Shown here: piece by piece, positions 54,638-63,063 of the stretch
How positions within the stretch are numbered: the first letter of the stretch is position 1
Layout of the letters: each line of letters starts with the position of its first letter
From: Phytohabitans maris
Lineage (GTDB): Bacteria; Actinomycetota; Actinomycetes; Mycobacteriales; Micromonosporaceae
Reading direction: 5' to 3'
Assembly (NCBI RefSeq): GCF_031085175.1
Contig: NZ_JAVHUY010000037.1
Location: 36,681-100,680 of the forward strand
DNA: 64,000 nucleotides
Translations under genes and position numbers: made by a program
Notes under the pieces: model-generated
The model's input: only the letters and a program-made list of their open reading frames with translations
What the model was told of the DNA's origin: nothing
The model's database searches: none

Positions 54638-55882
54638 GTGATCACGGTGGTGAGGTGGACCGGCCGGGAGGGTCGGGCTCTTCGTGAGGCGCGGCGCATG
54701 AGCCTCAGGGCCTTCGCGGCCCACCTTGGGGTCGCCGTCGCCTCCGTGACCAATTGGGAACGGCGCGGCCACCGAATCCGGCTCCGCGACGAGACCCAGC
54801 AGATCCTCGACCGCGACCTCAGCCGGGCCGACGAACACGTACGGCAGCGTTTCGAAGCCGCGCTCAGCGCGGCTACACCCGCGACCCCCACAAGGTTGCA
54901 GACCCAGGGCACGGCAACGCCGTTGGCGAACTTGGGCGGGTTCAGCCCGGTAGAGCCGACTCCGGTGCCGAGAAAGGTTGGTCGCAAGGAGATCGCGCAG
55001 GTTCGGCTGGCGGCTGACCTGTTCACGTCCTGGGACAACGCGCACGGTGGAGGGCTCGCCCGCGAGGCAGTCTTCGCACAGCTGAGCTGGTGCGCGAAGC
55101 TGCTGCACGTCGACAGCCCGGAGCCGGTTCGCCGTGATCTGTTCGCCGCCGTTGCCGAGCTCGGCGGGATCGCCGGGTTCATGGCCTTCGACGCTTACGC
55201 CCATACCGACGCGCGACGAGCGTTCGAGTTCAGCCTCCAGTGCGCTGAGGAGTCCCGGAACTGGCACGTACGGGCCTCGATCCTGTCGATGCGCGCGCGG
55301 CAGGCGATTTGGTGCGGTAACCCCGATGACGGACTTATCTATGTCGAGAAGGCTTTGGTCCGTAGTGACCAGCTCACGGCGACCGAGCGGGCTTCACTGC
55401 ATACGCTTCGCGCCCGTGCGCTGGCAAAGATGCGCCGCCACCACGAAACCCTCACCGCTGTGGGCGTCGCGGACGAGGCGTTCGCGCATGCCAAGCCCGC
55501 CGACGATCCGCCGTGGATGGCCTTCTACGACCACGCCCAGCATCACGGCGACACCGGACACGCGCTGTGGGACCTGTCCGTCCGAGGACGGCGTACCGAG
55601 GCCGCGCCGCGCCTGGCGTACTCCGTCGCGCACCACACTCCGGAGTACGGCCGCTCCCGGACCATGTCCCGAATCAAGCTGGCCAGCCTCACCATGATCA
55701 CCGGCGACCCGCGCAAGGCAGCCGCCGTCGGGCACAAGGCACTCGACGACATCGCGGACCTGCGTTCACGTCGTGCCATCGATGACGTCCGCGAACTGCG
55801 CCGACTCGCCGGCCGCCACCGCACCATGACGGAAGTGGAGAACCTGCGCGACCGGATCACCGAAGTCCTGGACGACCAGTGA
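54638..55882 (+). CDS. XRE-family HTH regulator with TPR-like C-terminal domain
   Basis: 414 aa. HTH at about residues 10-45: [20 protein letters not shown] then VASVTNWERRG. The remainder is all-helical with TPR-like repeats (AEESRNWHVRASILSMRARQ, TERASLHTLRARALAKMRR), the layout of the large actinomycete regulator family that is often linked to secondary metabolism. GTG 54638 has GGGAG 7 nt upstream. The stop overlaps the following phosphotransferase gene (GTGA). Divergent from the glycosyltransferase/decarboxylase operon, so it is a good candidate controller of it. Confidence 0.86.
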   Translation: MITVVRWTGREGRALREARRMSLRAFAAHLGVAVASVTNWERRGHRIRLRDETQQILDRDLSRADEHVRQRFEAALSAATPATPTRLQTQGTATPLANLGGFSPVEPTPVPRKVGRKEIAQVRLAADLFTSWDNAHGGGLAREAVFAQLSWCAKLLHVDSPEPVRRDLFAAVAELGGIAGFMAFDAYAHTDARRAFEFSLQCAEESRNWHVRASILSMRARQAIWCGNPDDGLIYVEKALVRSDQLTATERASLHTLRARALAKMRRHHETLTAVGVADEAFAHAKPADDPPWMAFYDHAQHHGDTGHALWDLSVRGRRTEAAPRLAYSVAHHTPEYGRSRTMSRIKLASLTMITGDPRKAAAVGHKALDDIADLRSRRAIDDVRELRRLAGRHRTMTEVENLRDRITEVLDDQ

Positions 55883-56751
55883 ACGCCACCGACGACATTC
55901 TCCGTGCCGCCTGCCAGGCAGTCGGGCTCGACCATCGTGGCGCCGAGATTATCCGATCCTCCGAGAACACGCTCTACCGGTTGCAAGGCGGCATCGTGGC
56001 CCGCGTCACCCGCCACGGGCAGCTCCCCGCGGCGGAGAAGGAGGTCCGCGTCTCCCGCTGGCTTGCTTCCCTCGGCGTGCCGGTCGTGGAGGCACTCCCC
56101 GACCTCAAACAGCCAGTAGCCGTCGATGGCCGGGCGGTGACGTTCTGGCGGGAGCTGCCCGCCCACCGCTACAGCACTCTCGGCGAACTGGCCACCGTCC
56201 TACGCCGCCTCCACCGGCTGCCGGCACCCGACTTCGATCTCCCACCCATCGCCCCGTTCGTCCGTCAACGCGAACGCATCACCGAGGCCACTGCACTCGA
56301 GCCCCATGACCGCCGTTGGCTTCTTGACCACCTCACCGACCTCGAGGCCCGCTTCGCCGACCTTCCTGCCGGGCTGCCGTGGTGCGCTGTACACGGCGAC
56401 GCATGGGCCGGCAACGTTGTCGTCGCAGACCATGAACCGATCCTGCTCGACCTCGAACGTTTCGCCCTCGGCCCCCCCGAATGGGACCTGACATCCATCG
56501 CCGTCGACTACACGACCTTCGGCGACATGACCGCCGAGCAATGGGCCCAGTTCTCTGCGAGCTACGGCTACGACGTCACCACCTGGGACGGATTCCAGAT
56601 CCTCCGCGACGCACGCGAACTACGAAAGGTCACCTTCGCAATCCAGATCGCCGCCGACCGGCCAGACGTTACTGCTCAAGCTCGCTACCGACTCCGATGT
56701 ATACAGGGAAAACAAGGACCCCGACCATGGGGATGGGTCGGAGTCCCATGA
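55879..56751 (+). CDS. APH-fold aminoglycoside phosphotransferase family protein
   Basis: 290 aa. SSENTLYRLQGGIVARVTRH is the ATP-binding lobe; WCAVHGDAWAGNVVV is the catalytic loop with His-Gly-Asp; PILLDLERFALGPPEWDLTS holds the Mg-binding Asp. It phosphorylates a small-molecule hydroxyl. The GTG overlaps the regulator stop. It could be a resistance or tailoring enzyme for a sugar-containing product. Confidence 0.85.
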   Translation: MNATDDILRAACQAVGLDHRGAEIIRSSENTLYRLQGGIVARVTRHGQLPAAEKEVRVSRWLASLGVPVVEALPDLKQPVAVDGRAVTFWRELPAHRYSTLGELATVLRRLHRLPAPDFDLPPIAPFVRQRERITEATALEPHDRRWLLDHLTDLEARFADLPAGLPWCAVHGDAWAGNVVVADHEPILLDLERFALGPPEWDLTSIAVDYTTFGDMTAEQWAQFSASYGYDVTTWDGFQILRDARELRKVTFAIQIAADRPDVTAQARYRLRCIQGKQGPRPWGWVGVP

Positions 56752-56855
56752 CCATCACCGGCCCGACGCCACAGGCGACTGAAACGCACCAAGGCTGCAC
56801 ACGCCGTCAACGACCTGCTCGAATCCACGCCGACATGGCCGCCCAATAACCCCTG

Positions 56856-56930
56856 CGGACCGGCCAGGAGGCCAGGGTCCTGCGCGAGACACGACGCGTT
56901 AGCATCCGCGCCTTGGACGCCCTGCGCTAG
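56856..56930 (+). pseudogene. remnant of another XRE regulator N-terminus
   Basis: On the plus strand these codons read RTGQEARVLRETRRVSIRAL then DALR and TAG. This matches the N-terminal motif TGREGRALREARRMSLRAF of the intact regulator, with no start codon and an immediate stop. It lies antisense within the tail of the truncated regulator, which indicates rearrangement or recombination between copies. Confidence 0.55.
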
Positions 56931-56955
56931 TGCGCCTTGGACGCCCTGCGCTAGT
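56908..56955. repeat. tandem 24-bp repeat (two copies)
   Basis: Two identical, directly adjacent 24-bp units at 56908-56931 and 56932-56955. On the minus strand they encode LAQGVQGA twice within the truncated regulator frame. Length is a multiple of three. It is probably a recent slippage product. Confidence 0.8.
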
Positions 56956-57241
56956 GTGCCGACCATGGCCGCGCTGCCGGTGATCAGGATCTCGCGCCGT
57001 CTCACCTCATCCGCCTCGCTAGCCAGTATTGCCTCAAACCGCTCCCGAACGTCATGGGAGGCGCGACGCAGGTCAATGTCGAGCAGCTGCTGCGTTTCGG
57101 TGTTGAGGCGAGCCCGTTCACCCCTGCTGTCCCAGTTCGAGACTGTCGCGACGGCGAGGCCAAGTTGCGCGGCGTACGCGCGGATGCTCATGCGCTGTGC
57201 CTGGCGCAGCGCGGCCGCCTCGCGGCCGGTCCATTGGCCCG

Positions 57242-58000
57242 CTACGACCATCGCTGCTTCGCCCCCGTGTCGTCACGGTTTTGCAGGCGGCTGGCCAGCA
57301 CCGGGATTGCGGTGATCTTGCCTTCGGGGAGGTGGTCCCAGAGTATGCCGGCCGGTCGGCGGCTGCCGGGGCAGGTGATGATCGTTTCTGGTGTGATGAT
57401 GGCGTCGACGCGGAAGTCGTGTGCGGTCTCTGGTATTGGTCGGTCGATGATCTGGAGGGGGTGCACGGTGGTGACGATGGTGGTGTTCGTCCCGATCTTG
57501 CCGGCGTCGGCGAGCAGGCCCAGTTCGAGGTCGGAGTAGCCGGCGCCTTTGCCGATGCGGGCCCCGGTAGCGTTGACGGCTACGCTGCCACACACGATCA
57601 GATCGATGCCTGGAACGTTTTCGACGGCGATGGTTGGGGCGAATGTCGCGGCGGCTTGGTGCGCGGCTGCCTCGGTCGGGGGGATTGGAAGCGTGGCGGG
57701 GTCGAGTAGGTAGAACGGTCTGATGGTGGCGAGGTTGGGTACGGCCATGTAGACGGTCTTTCCGCCTTGCAGCGCGAGCGCCCGTACGGGGAGTTGTGCC
57801 CGGTCGGGGTTGGCTTTGATCGTGTGGGCGGTCGACCAGGCGGTCAGGGTTGTCAGGCGGGCGGCGGCGGCGTCCGCACCGACGAAGGCGGGGATGTGGC
57901 CGGACACGCCGGGCTCGACGGCGTTGTGGCGCTCGAGTAGGGACCATGTCTGCTCGCGGATTTCCTGTTTGGCCTGCTGGCTCGACACCTCATCGCTCAT
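57242..58000 (-). CDS. 5-formyltetrahydrofolate cyclo-ligase family protein
   Basis: 252 aa. GARIGKGAGYSDLELGLLAD is the family's substrate/ATP-binding signature, PVRALALQGGKTVYMAVPNL lies upstream, and IITPETIITCPGSRRPAGIL near the end. The family converts 5-formyl-THF to methenyl-THF, but divergent members of unknown role exist and this one is longer than housekeeping forms (about 190 aa). ATG 58000 has AAGGGG upstream. It follows the 59221 regulator gene by 9 nt, so the pair are one operon. Confidence 0.75.
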   Translation of the reverse strand: MSDEVSSQQAKQEIREQTWSLLERHNAVEPGVSGHIPAFVGADAAAARLTTLTAWSTAHTIKANPDRAQLPVRALALQGGKTVYMAVPNLATIRPFYLLDPATLPIPPTEAAAHQAAATFAPTIAVENVPGIDLIVCGSVAVNATGARIGKGAGYSDLELGLLADAGKIGTNTTIVTTVHPLQIIDRPIPETAHDFRVDAIITPETIITCPGSRRPAGILWDHLPEGKITAIPVLASRLQNRDDTGAKQRWS

Positions 58001-58009
58001 GTGTGCCCC

Positions 58010-59221
58010 TTATCCGGTCATCAGGGTGAGTAGCCGGTCGTGGACTTGCCGGACGGCGGTGTGGTGGTGCCAGGGGGCCAGCGCCTTGCCGGCGCCGAAC
58101 GCGACGGTCAGGCCGGCGCCGCCGCGGGTGGTTTCGATGATGTCGATGGCTTGGTGCAGGCTTGCTGTCGCCTCGTCGATCTTTCCCTGACGGGTGTGAG
58201 CCAGCGCGAGGTTGGCCGCCGCGACCGCGGCGGCTTTGGTCTGGACGCCGGTGCGGGCCAGCGTTTCGGTCAGGTAGCCCGCCGCTTTCGGTGCGTTGTC
58301 GAGGAACAGGTAGCAGGAGCCGGCCATCCGGCTCAGGTCTGTTGGGCTGTACAGGAATGCCGCGCCGTCCGTGTTGTGGATTTGGCTGAAGTGGTCCTCG
58401 GCGGCGTTGAGGGCGGCTTCGCAGGGTTGCGTGCGCCGGCGCATCGCGTGGGCCTATGCCACGTGGAGCAGCGCCTGCCCGGCGACGACGTTGCTGCCGG
58501 CCGTACGGCTGGCGTTGACGGCTTGGGTGGCCATGTCCAGCCCGGCGATTGGGTCTTTGCGGCCGTATAGCGCTATGTAGCTGCGTCGAAGCTGCGCGCG
58601 GGCGGCGGCTAGGCGGTCGCCGCATTCGTCGGCGGCTTGGGCGGCTTGGTCGAGATAGGACAGTGCGGTGGTGTGGTCGCGGCGCAGTGAGGCGTCCCAT
58701 ACCAGTTGGCCCATCAATGTCGCGGACTCGGCCACGGCCGCGAGCAGGTCGCGGCGTACGCGGGTGTTGGCGGCGTGAGTGCTGAGGAAGCTGATCTGGC
58801 CGTGTCGCTGTCCGGCGGTGCCGAGCAGGGACGCCGATGGCGCCCGATCGTATTCGGCGTCCAGTGCGGCCACGTGTTCCCGCAAGTAGGCGACGGTGAC
58901 CAGGTCGATGCTGCGCGGGTGGGCCATCACAAACTCCAGCCGCCGTGCGCCGTCGCGGGGCAGTGGCAGGGCCGGCGGTGCGGGCAGGCCGGCGACGGCG
59001 GTCTCGAATCGGGCTCGTACGTCATCGGACGCGCGGCTGAGGTCGGTGTCCAGGATCTGCTGGGTCTCGTCGCGTAGCCGGATCACCTCGCCGCGCCGTT
59101 CCCAGTTCGTCACGGATGCGACCGCCACGCCCAGGTGCGCGGCGAACGCACGTACGCTCATGCGCCGCGCCTCTCGAAGGGCCCGCGCTTCCCGGCCGGA
59201 CCACCGCACCACCGTGGTCAC
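58010..59221 (-). pseudogene. XRE-TPR regulator with in-frame TAG
   Basis: From GTG/ATG-region 59221 the frame reads [40 protein letters not shown] and a helical TPR-type domain up to AGQALLHVA, then TAG at 58456-58454. The same frame continues AHAMRRRTQPCEAALNAAED and TPR-like helices (AANLALAHTRQGKIDEATAS) to the stop at 58010. With the TAG read through, the length of about 403 aa matches the 414-aa paralogue at 54638. It is either a nonsense mutation, a base error, or two polypeptides with restart at ATG 58444. It is followed by the cyclo-ligase gene. Confidence 0.65.
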
Positions 59222-59300
59222 TGGAGCATCTCCGACAGGGCGAGGTTGCGGGGCCAGGTCACCACGTCAGCCTAATGGCGTTCGGGGGAGTGCGGGTAGC

Positions 59301-59324
59301 ACAAGACCGGCACAAGACCGGTAC
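59301..59324 (-). promoter_or_regulatory. second copy of the 24-bp TCTTGT element
   Basis: Read on the minus strand it has GTACCGG followed by two TCTTGT boxes 11 bp apart, about 103 nt before the start at 59221 and 26 nt before a TAGGCT -10-like box. The spacing agrees with the copy at 54537. It is probably an activator or autoregulator site for this regulator family. Confidence 0.65.
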
Positions 59325-59544
59325 GCCATCGCATTCCCGGCGCTGTTGTTCGCGTCGCAGGATCAACACCAGCAGATGTCGATGCCCCCAGCGCGATCAC
59401 GGTGAACTCTGGCAGAGCGTGTGAGCAACGGCGGCGTATTGGACTGGCCCCGGCCGGACGAGACGAAGCCTCCGCCCGGCCGGGCAGCCCACCACAGCGA
59501 CGTCAGTGCGAGCGGGTAGAGGGCTTTGGGGGGCGTCAGGGATC

Positions 59545-59871
59545 GTGAGCATTTGGCAGCACGTCGGGCTGGCACCGGTGCGGGCCCGTATACGTGTCGT
59601 CCGCAACCTGGCGGTCATCGCGGACCCGCTGAGCTCCCATCAAGCGCTCGATCCTCACGGCGCCGATGATGACCTGACGAAGGACGAGTGGTCACCTCGT
59701 GACGTCAATAGAACCACCGGCGGCTCGTACATGGTTGCGCGGCTGGTCAATCGCTGCCCAACCATCCACCCAGATCGCTTGCCCTCTCTGCGCGCCACTG
59801 CTGACGTGCCGAATGCGTCGGCGCGCTGGCCGAGCCTGAACCGGTGTGCCGGCGCCTGGGAGCAGCCGTGA
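59545..59871 (+). CDS. hypothetical protein (uncertain)
   Basis: A frame of 108 aa from GTG 59545 (AGGG just upstream) reads SIWQHVGLAPVRARIRVVRN then LAVIADPLSSHQALDPHGAD. Its TGA overlaps the GTG of the next gene. Composition is only weakly protein-like toward the C-terminus. No family recognised. Confidence 0.35.
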   Translation: MSIWQHVGLAPVRARIRVVRNLAVIADPLSSHQALDPHGADDDLTKDEWSPRDVNRTTGGSYMVARLVNRCPTIHPDRLPSLRATADVPNASARWPSLNRCAGAWEQP

Positions 59872-60311
59872 GCGACGACATCGAGCTGCAGAGGCGGCCG
59901 TCATCGGCACGGGAGCTGTTCGGCGCCGAACTGCGCCGGCTACGACTGTCGCGGCAGCGTTCGCAGGAACAGTTGGCCACCGCGGTGGTGCACAGCCGAG
60001 CTTTGATCGCGGCCGTGGAGTTGGCCGAGCGGTGGCCGCCGCGGGACCTCGCGGTGCGCTGCGACAGTTCACTGCAGAGTGGGGGGACGCTGTCTCGATT
60101 GTGGCCGTTGGTCGAGGCCGAACGTCGGGCCGCCCGGGAAGTGTTGTCCGGGGTACGGCTGTCGGACTTGCGCGCGGTCGTGTTACGGCTGGCCGTGCTG
60201 ACCGGCACTGACTTGACGGTGCTGACTGTTGCCGAGCCCGACGACCCGCCGCCGAGGCCACCGCTCGGTCCTGACGACCCTGGGTCCTTGGGGAGGCCGC
60301 ACGATGTGTAG
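59868..60311 (+). CDS. XRE-family helix-turn-helix protein
   Basis: 147 aa. An HTH_XRE-like domain: FGAELRRLRLSRQRSQEQLA then TAVVHSRALIAAVELAERWP, followed by LWPLVEAERRA, the pattern found in small actinobacterial DNA-binding proteins. The recognition helix is atypical. The tail is Pro-rich. GTG 59868 has GGGAG 6 nt upstream. Confidence 0.6.
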   Translation: MSDDIELQRRPSSARELFGAELRRLRLSRQRSQEQLATAVVHSRALIAAVELAERWPPRDLAVRCDSSLQSGGTLSRLWPLVEAERRAAREVLSGVRLSDLRAVVLRLAVLTGTDLTVLTVAEPDDPPPRPPLGPDDPGSLGRPHDV

Positions 60312-60332
60312 CGCGTCCGCAGGCCTCCGTAT

Positions 60333-60358
60333 GGCTGTCACAACTGTTTGTGACAGCC
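60333..60358. promoter_or_regulatory. perfect 11-bp inverted repeat
   Basis: GGCTGTCACAA and TTGTGACAGCC flank a 4-bp centre, 22 bp after the XRE-type gene stop. The symmetry and AT-containing half-sites suit an operator; it could also end transcription. Confidence 0.5.
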
Positions 60359-60697
60359 GATGGCGTAGCGCGATAGAGGATGGGTGTGGCCAGATGGTCA
60401 CGCCCGGCGCGGTCGCCGGCGGCCGTTTCGGTGGGGTGCTAGTTGGCCGAGCAGACGTGAACCAGGGTTCTCACGGTCGTTGGGGATCAAGCGGGGAAGG
60501 ACGACGAAGCGCCGTGCACCTGCCGGTCGCAGTGGTTCGCCAGCAATGGGTTGGTCCGCGCCTTCAGAAGGGTTCGACGGCTATCGAAGGTGCCGCTCGC
60601 GGTTTACGGCCGCCGGTGGCATCCACCCCTCAGCCCTTGGGTAGTTCGGATTGCGGGACCGTCCCGGTCGGTATCGCACCCGACCCGGGCTGGGGTT

Positions 60698-60734
60698 GGG
60701 CTGTGCCGCCTCGCAGCAAGGGGCGGCACAGCCC
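60698..60734. terminator. 13-bp perfect hairpin upstream of GPP34 gene
   Basis: GGGCTGTGCCGCC and GGCGGCACAGCCC flank an 11-nt loop. It lies in the 546-bp gap 60312-60857, which otherwise contains no supported gene. A strong terminator or leader attenuator; no T-tract follows. Confidence 0.5.
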
Positions 60735-60857
60735 GCTAGGACGACACCGGTCAACGGCACACCGATCCCGTGGTCGTCCTTTGTGGATGTCGGCGGCCAG
60801 GCCGTTGGCGGTCGCGGTCCTACGGGTGGGCTGTGCATGGGTTTGGTGGGAGCGGCG

Positions 60858-61520
60858 ATGACGATGCTGTTGGGTCCGTTGGCCGACGACTTGTGGCGGA
60901 TCGGGCATGAGGACACCACGGGTAACCCCTGGATCGATGCGGACAGTATGGGTTTGGGGTTGGCTGCCGGGTTGTTGGGTGAGTTGTGGTTGGGGCGGCA
61001 TGTCCGGATCGGGCAGGGTCGGCTGGAGGTGGCTGTCGAGCAGCCGTCGCCGGTTGATGGGCTGGGCGAGTCGATTGTGCGGCTGTTGGCCCGGGAGGCC
61101 AGTGATTTCACGTTGGCTTCGTGGTTGTCGTTTCTGGCCCGGGACTCCTACGAGCAGGTGACCCGGCGGTTGGCCGAGGCCGGGCACGTTAGGCCGCAGC
61201 GGCGGGGCCTGACTGGTTCGGCGTGGGTGGCGACTGACACGTCGCGGGCGTTGGCGCCGGCGTTGCGTCTGCGTTTTCGGCTGGGTAAGGGTTATCCGCT
61301 GGTGAGCTACGAGTTGGCGTTGTTGGGGTTGTTGTCGGCGTGCGGGCTGGAGAAGGCGCTGCTGTATCCGGCGAACACGCCGGGCGTGTTGCGGGAGCGG
61401 CTGGCCGAGTGGCTGCGCTGGCCGGACATGCCCCCGGCATTGGCCGATCTGGTGAAACACACCCGTGCGGCGGCCGGCCGTGCGGTGCTGACGGCTCGCC
61501 ACCCACAGCTAAGCCTTTGA
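60858..61520 (+). CDS. GOLPH3/GPP34 family phosphoprotein-like protein
   Basis: 220 aa. LADDLWRIGHEDTTGNPWID and GLGLAAGLLGELWLGRHVRI at the N-terminus are typical of bacterial GPP34-domain proteins, which in eukaryotes bind PI4P and glycosyltransferases. The bacterial role is unknown; many copies occur per actinomycete genome. ATG 60858 has GGGAG 5 nt upstream; the longer frame upstream is not protein-like. First of three same-strand genes. Confidence 0.82.
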   Translation: MTMLLGPLADDLWRIGHEDTTGNPWIDADSMGLGLAAGLLGELWLGRHVRIGQGRLEVAVEQPSPVDGLGESIVRLLAREASDFTLASWLSFLARDSYEQVTRRLAEAGHVRPQRRGLTGSAWVATDTSRALAPALRLRFRLGKGYPLVSYELALLGLLSACGLEKALLYPANTPGVLRERLAEWLRWPDMPPALADLVKHTRAAAGRAVLTARHPQLSL

Positions 61521-61569
61521 CCCCCGGCCGGCCGTTTCGATCGCTCTCACCAAGGTCTTGGAGTTGTCC

Positions 61570-63063
61570 GTGTCGATCAGAGAAAGTGCAGCCCGGTTCA
61601 GCGTGGCCGAGGCTTTGCGGGCTAACCGGTTGGGCACCAGTTCGCTGGTGTTCTTCGCGGTCGCCGCCGCCGCGCCGCTGACCGTGATCGCGGGTGGGGT
61701 GAGTACCGGTTACGCCGATACCGGCTTTGCGGGCATCCCAGCCGCCTATTTGGTGATGGCGGTGATTTTGCTGTTGTGGTCGGTCGGCTACACCACCCTG
61801 GCCCGGCACATCGTCACGGCGGGCTCGCTGTACGCGTACATCGGCCGCGGCCTGGGTCCGCGGGCGGGTCTGGCCGCCGGCGGGGTGGCGTTGCTGGCGT
61901 ATCCGGTGATGCACGTCGGTCTGGTGGCTGGGTTCGGTGCGGTCTTCACCGACGTCATCGCGGTGGTCGCCGGGGTGGAGGTGCCGTGGTGGGCCGGTGG
62001 GTTCGCCGCGTTGGCGGCGATCGCGGTGTTGGGGACGCGGAAGGTGGACCTGTCCGGCTGGGTGCTCGGGGTGCTGCTGCTGGGCGAGGTCGCGGTGGTG
62101 CTGGTCTACGACCTGGTGATGCTGACCCACCCCGACCAGGGCCACATCGCGGTCGGGCCGTTGTCCCCGGCGCATATCGTGGCGACGGCGGGTGGGTTCG
62201 TCGCCCTGGTCGGGGTGACGGCCAGCTTCACCGGTATCGAGCTGCCGACGGTCATGTCCGAGGAGGCCAAAGACCCGCGCCGCACGGTGGCCCGGGCGAC
62301 CCGGCTGGCGGTGCTGCTCACCGGCGGCCTGTACGCCGGCTCGGCGTGGGCGTTGACCGTCGCGGCCGGGCCGGACAACATCCAAACCCAAGCCCAGGCC
62401 CATGGTCCGCAGCTGATTTTCGAGCTTGTCTCGCCCCATGTGGTGGCGCCGCTGGTCCAGCTGGGCCAGCTGCTGTTTCTGACCTCGCTGTTCGCCGCCG
62501 CTTTGGCGTTCCACGCCACCGCCGCCCGCTACCTGTACGCGTTGGGCCGCGAAGGTGTCCTGCCCGCCGTGTTGGGCACTGCGGGACGGCACACCGGTGC
62601 ACCCGCCCGTGCGTCCCTGGTGCATAGCCTCATCGCGGTCGTGGTGTTGGTCGGCTACCTCGCGGCCGGGTTCGACGACCCGCTGACCCACCTGCTGTTC
62701 TGGGGGACCGTGGCGGGCGGGTTCGGTGTGCTGATCCTGATGACCGCCACCAGCGTCGCGGTGATCGTCTACTTCCACCGGACCCCGTTCACCGGCGAGA
62801 CCGCCTTGCACCGGCGGGTCGCCCCGACGATCTCCGGGGTGCTGCTGGCCGTCGTCCTGGTTGCCAGCCTGGACCAGTTCCCCATCCTGCTCGACGTCGA
62901 TCCCGGCTCGCCGGCCCGGTGGGTGATTCCCGGCGGCTACCTGGCCGCCGCTCTGGCCGGGCTGGCGTTGGCGGCTTGGCTGCACCGTACCCGCCCCGAC
63001 GTGTACGCCCGGGTCGGCAGCGGCGCCGACGCACCCACCACCGCCGCTTCGGTGAACCGCTGA
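61570..63063 (+). CDS. APC superfamily amino acid permease
   Basis: About 497 aa with about 12 hydrophobic helices. GTSSLVFFAVAAAAPLTVIA in helix 1 and GFVALVGVTASFTGIELPTV, then EEAKDPRRTVARAT, are hallmarks of APC transporters. It imports an amino acid or amine at the cytoplasmic membrane. GTG 61570 is preceded by GGAG at 6 nt. The stop overlaps the GNAT start (TGATG), so the two are coupled. Confidence 0.9.
   Translation: MSIRESAARFSVAEALRANRLGTSSLVFFAVAAAAPLTVIAGGVSTGYADTGFAGIPAAYLVMAVILLLWSVGYTTLARHIVTAGSLYAYIGRGLGPRAGLAAGGVALLAYPVMHVGLVAGFGAVFTDVIAVVAGVEVPWWAGGFAALAAIAVLGTRKVDLSGWVLGVLLLGEVAVVLVYDLVMLTHPDQGHIAVGPLSPAHIVATAGGFVALVGVTASFTGIELPTVMSEEAKDPRRTVARATRLAVLLTGGLYAGSAWALTVAAGPDNIQTQAQAHGPQLIFELVSPHVVAPLVQLGQLLFLTSLFAAALAFHATAARYLYALGREGVLPAVLGTAGRHTGAPARASLVHSLIAVVVLVGYLAAGFDDPLTHLLFWGTVAGGFGVLILMTATSVAVIVYFHRTPFTGETALHRRVAPTISGVLLAVVLVASLDQFPILLDVDPGSPARWVIPGGYLAAALAGLALAAWLHRTRPDVYARVGSGADAPTTAASVNR

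Larger units (their letters stand above)
56685..57251 (-). pseudogene. truncated XRE-family regulator
   Basis: From ATG 57251 the protein reads TGREAAALRQAQRMSIRAYA and QLGLAVATVSNWDSRGERA, a close relative of the XRE-TPR regulators at 54638 and 59221. After about 100 residues it changes to a low-complexity tail containing a duplicated LAQGVQGA (the tandem repeat at 56908) and runs on into the 3' end of the phosphotransferase gene by 67 bp. The TPR domain is absent, so it is a broken copy; the HTH part might still be made. It overlaps the cyclo-ligase-like gene by 10 nt. Confidence 0.6.
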
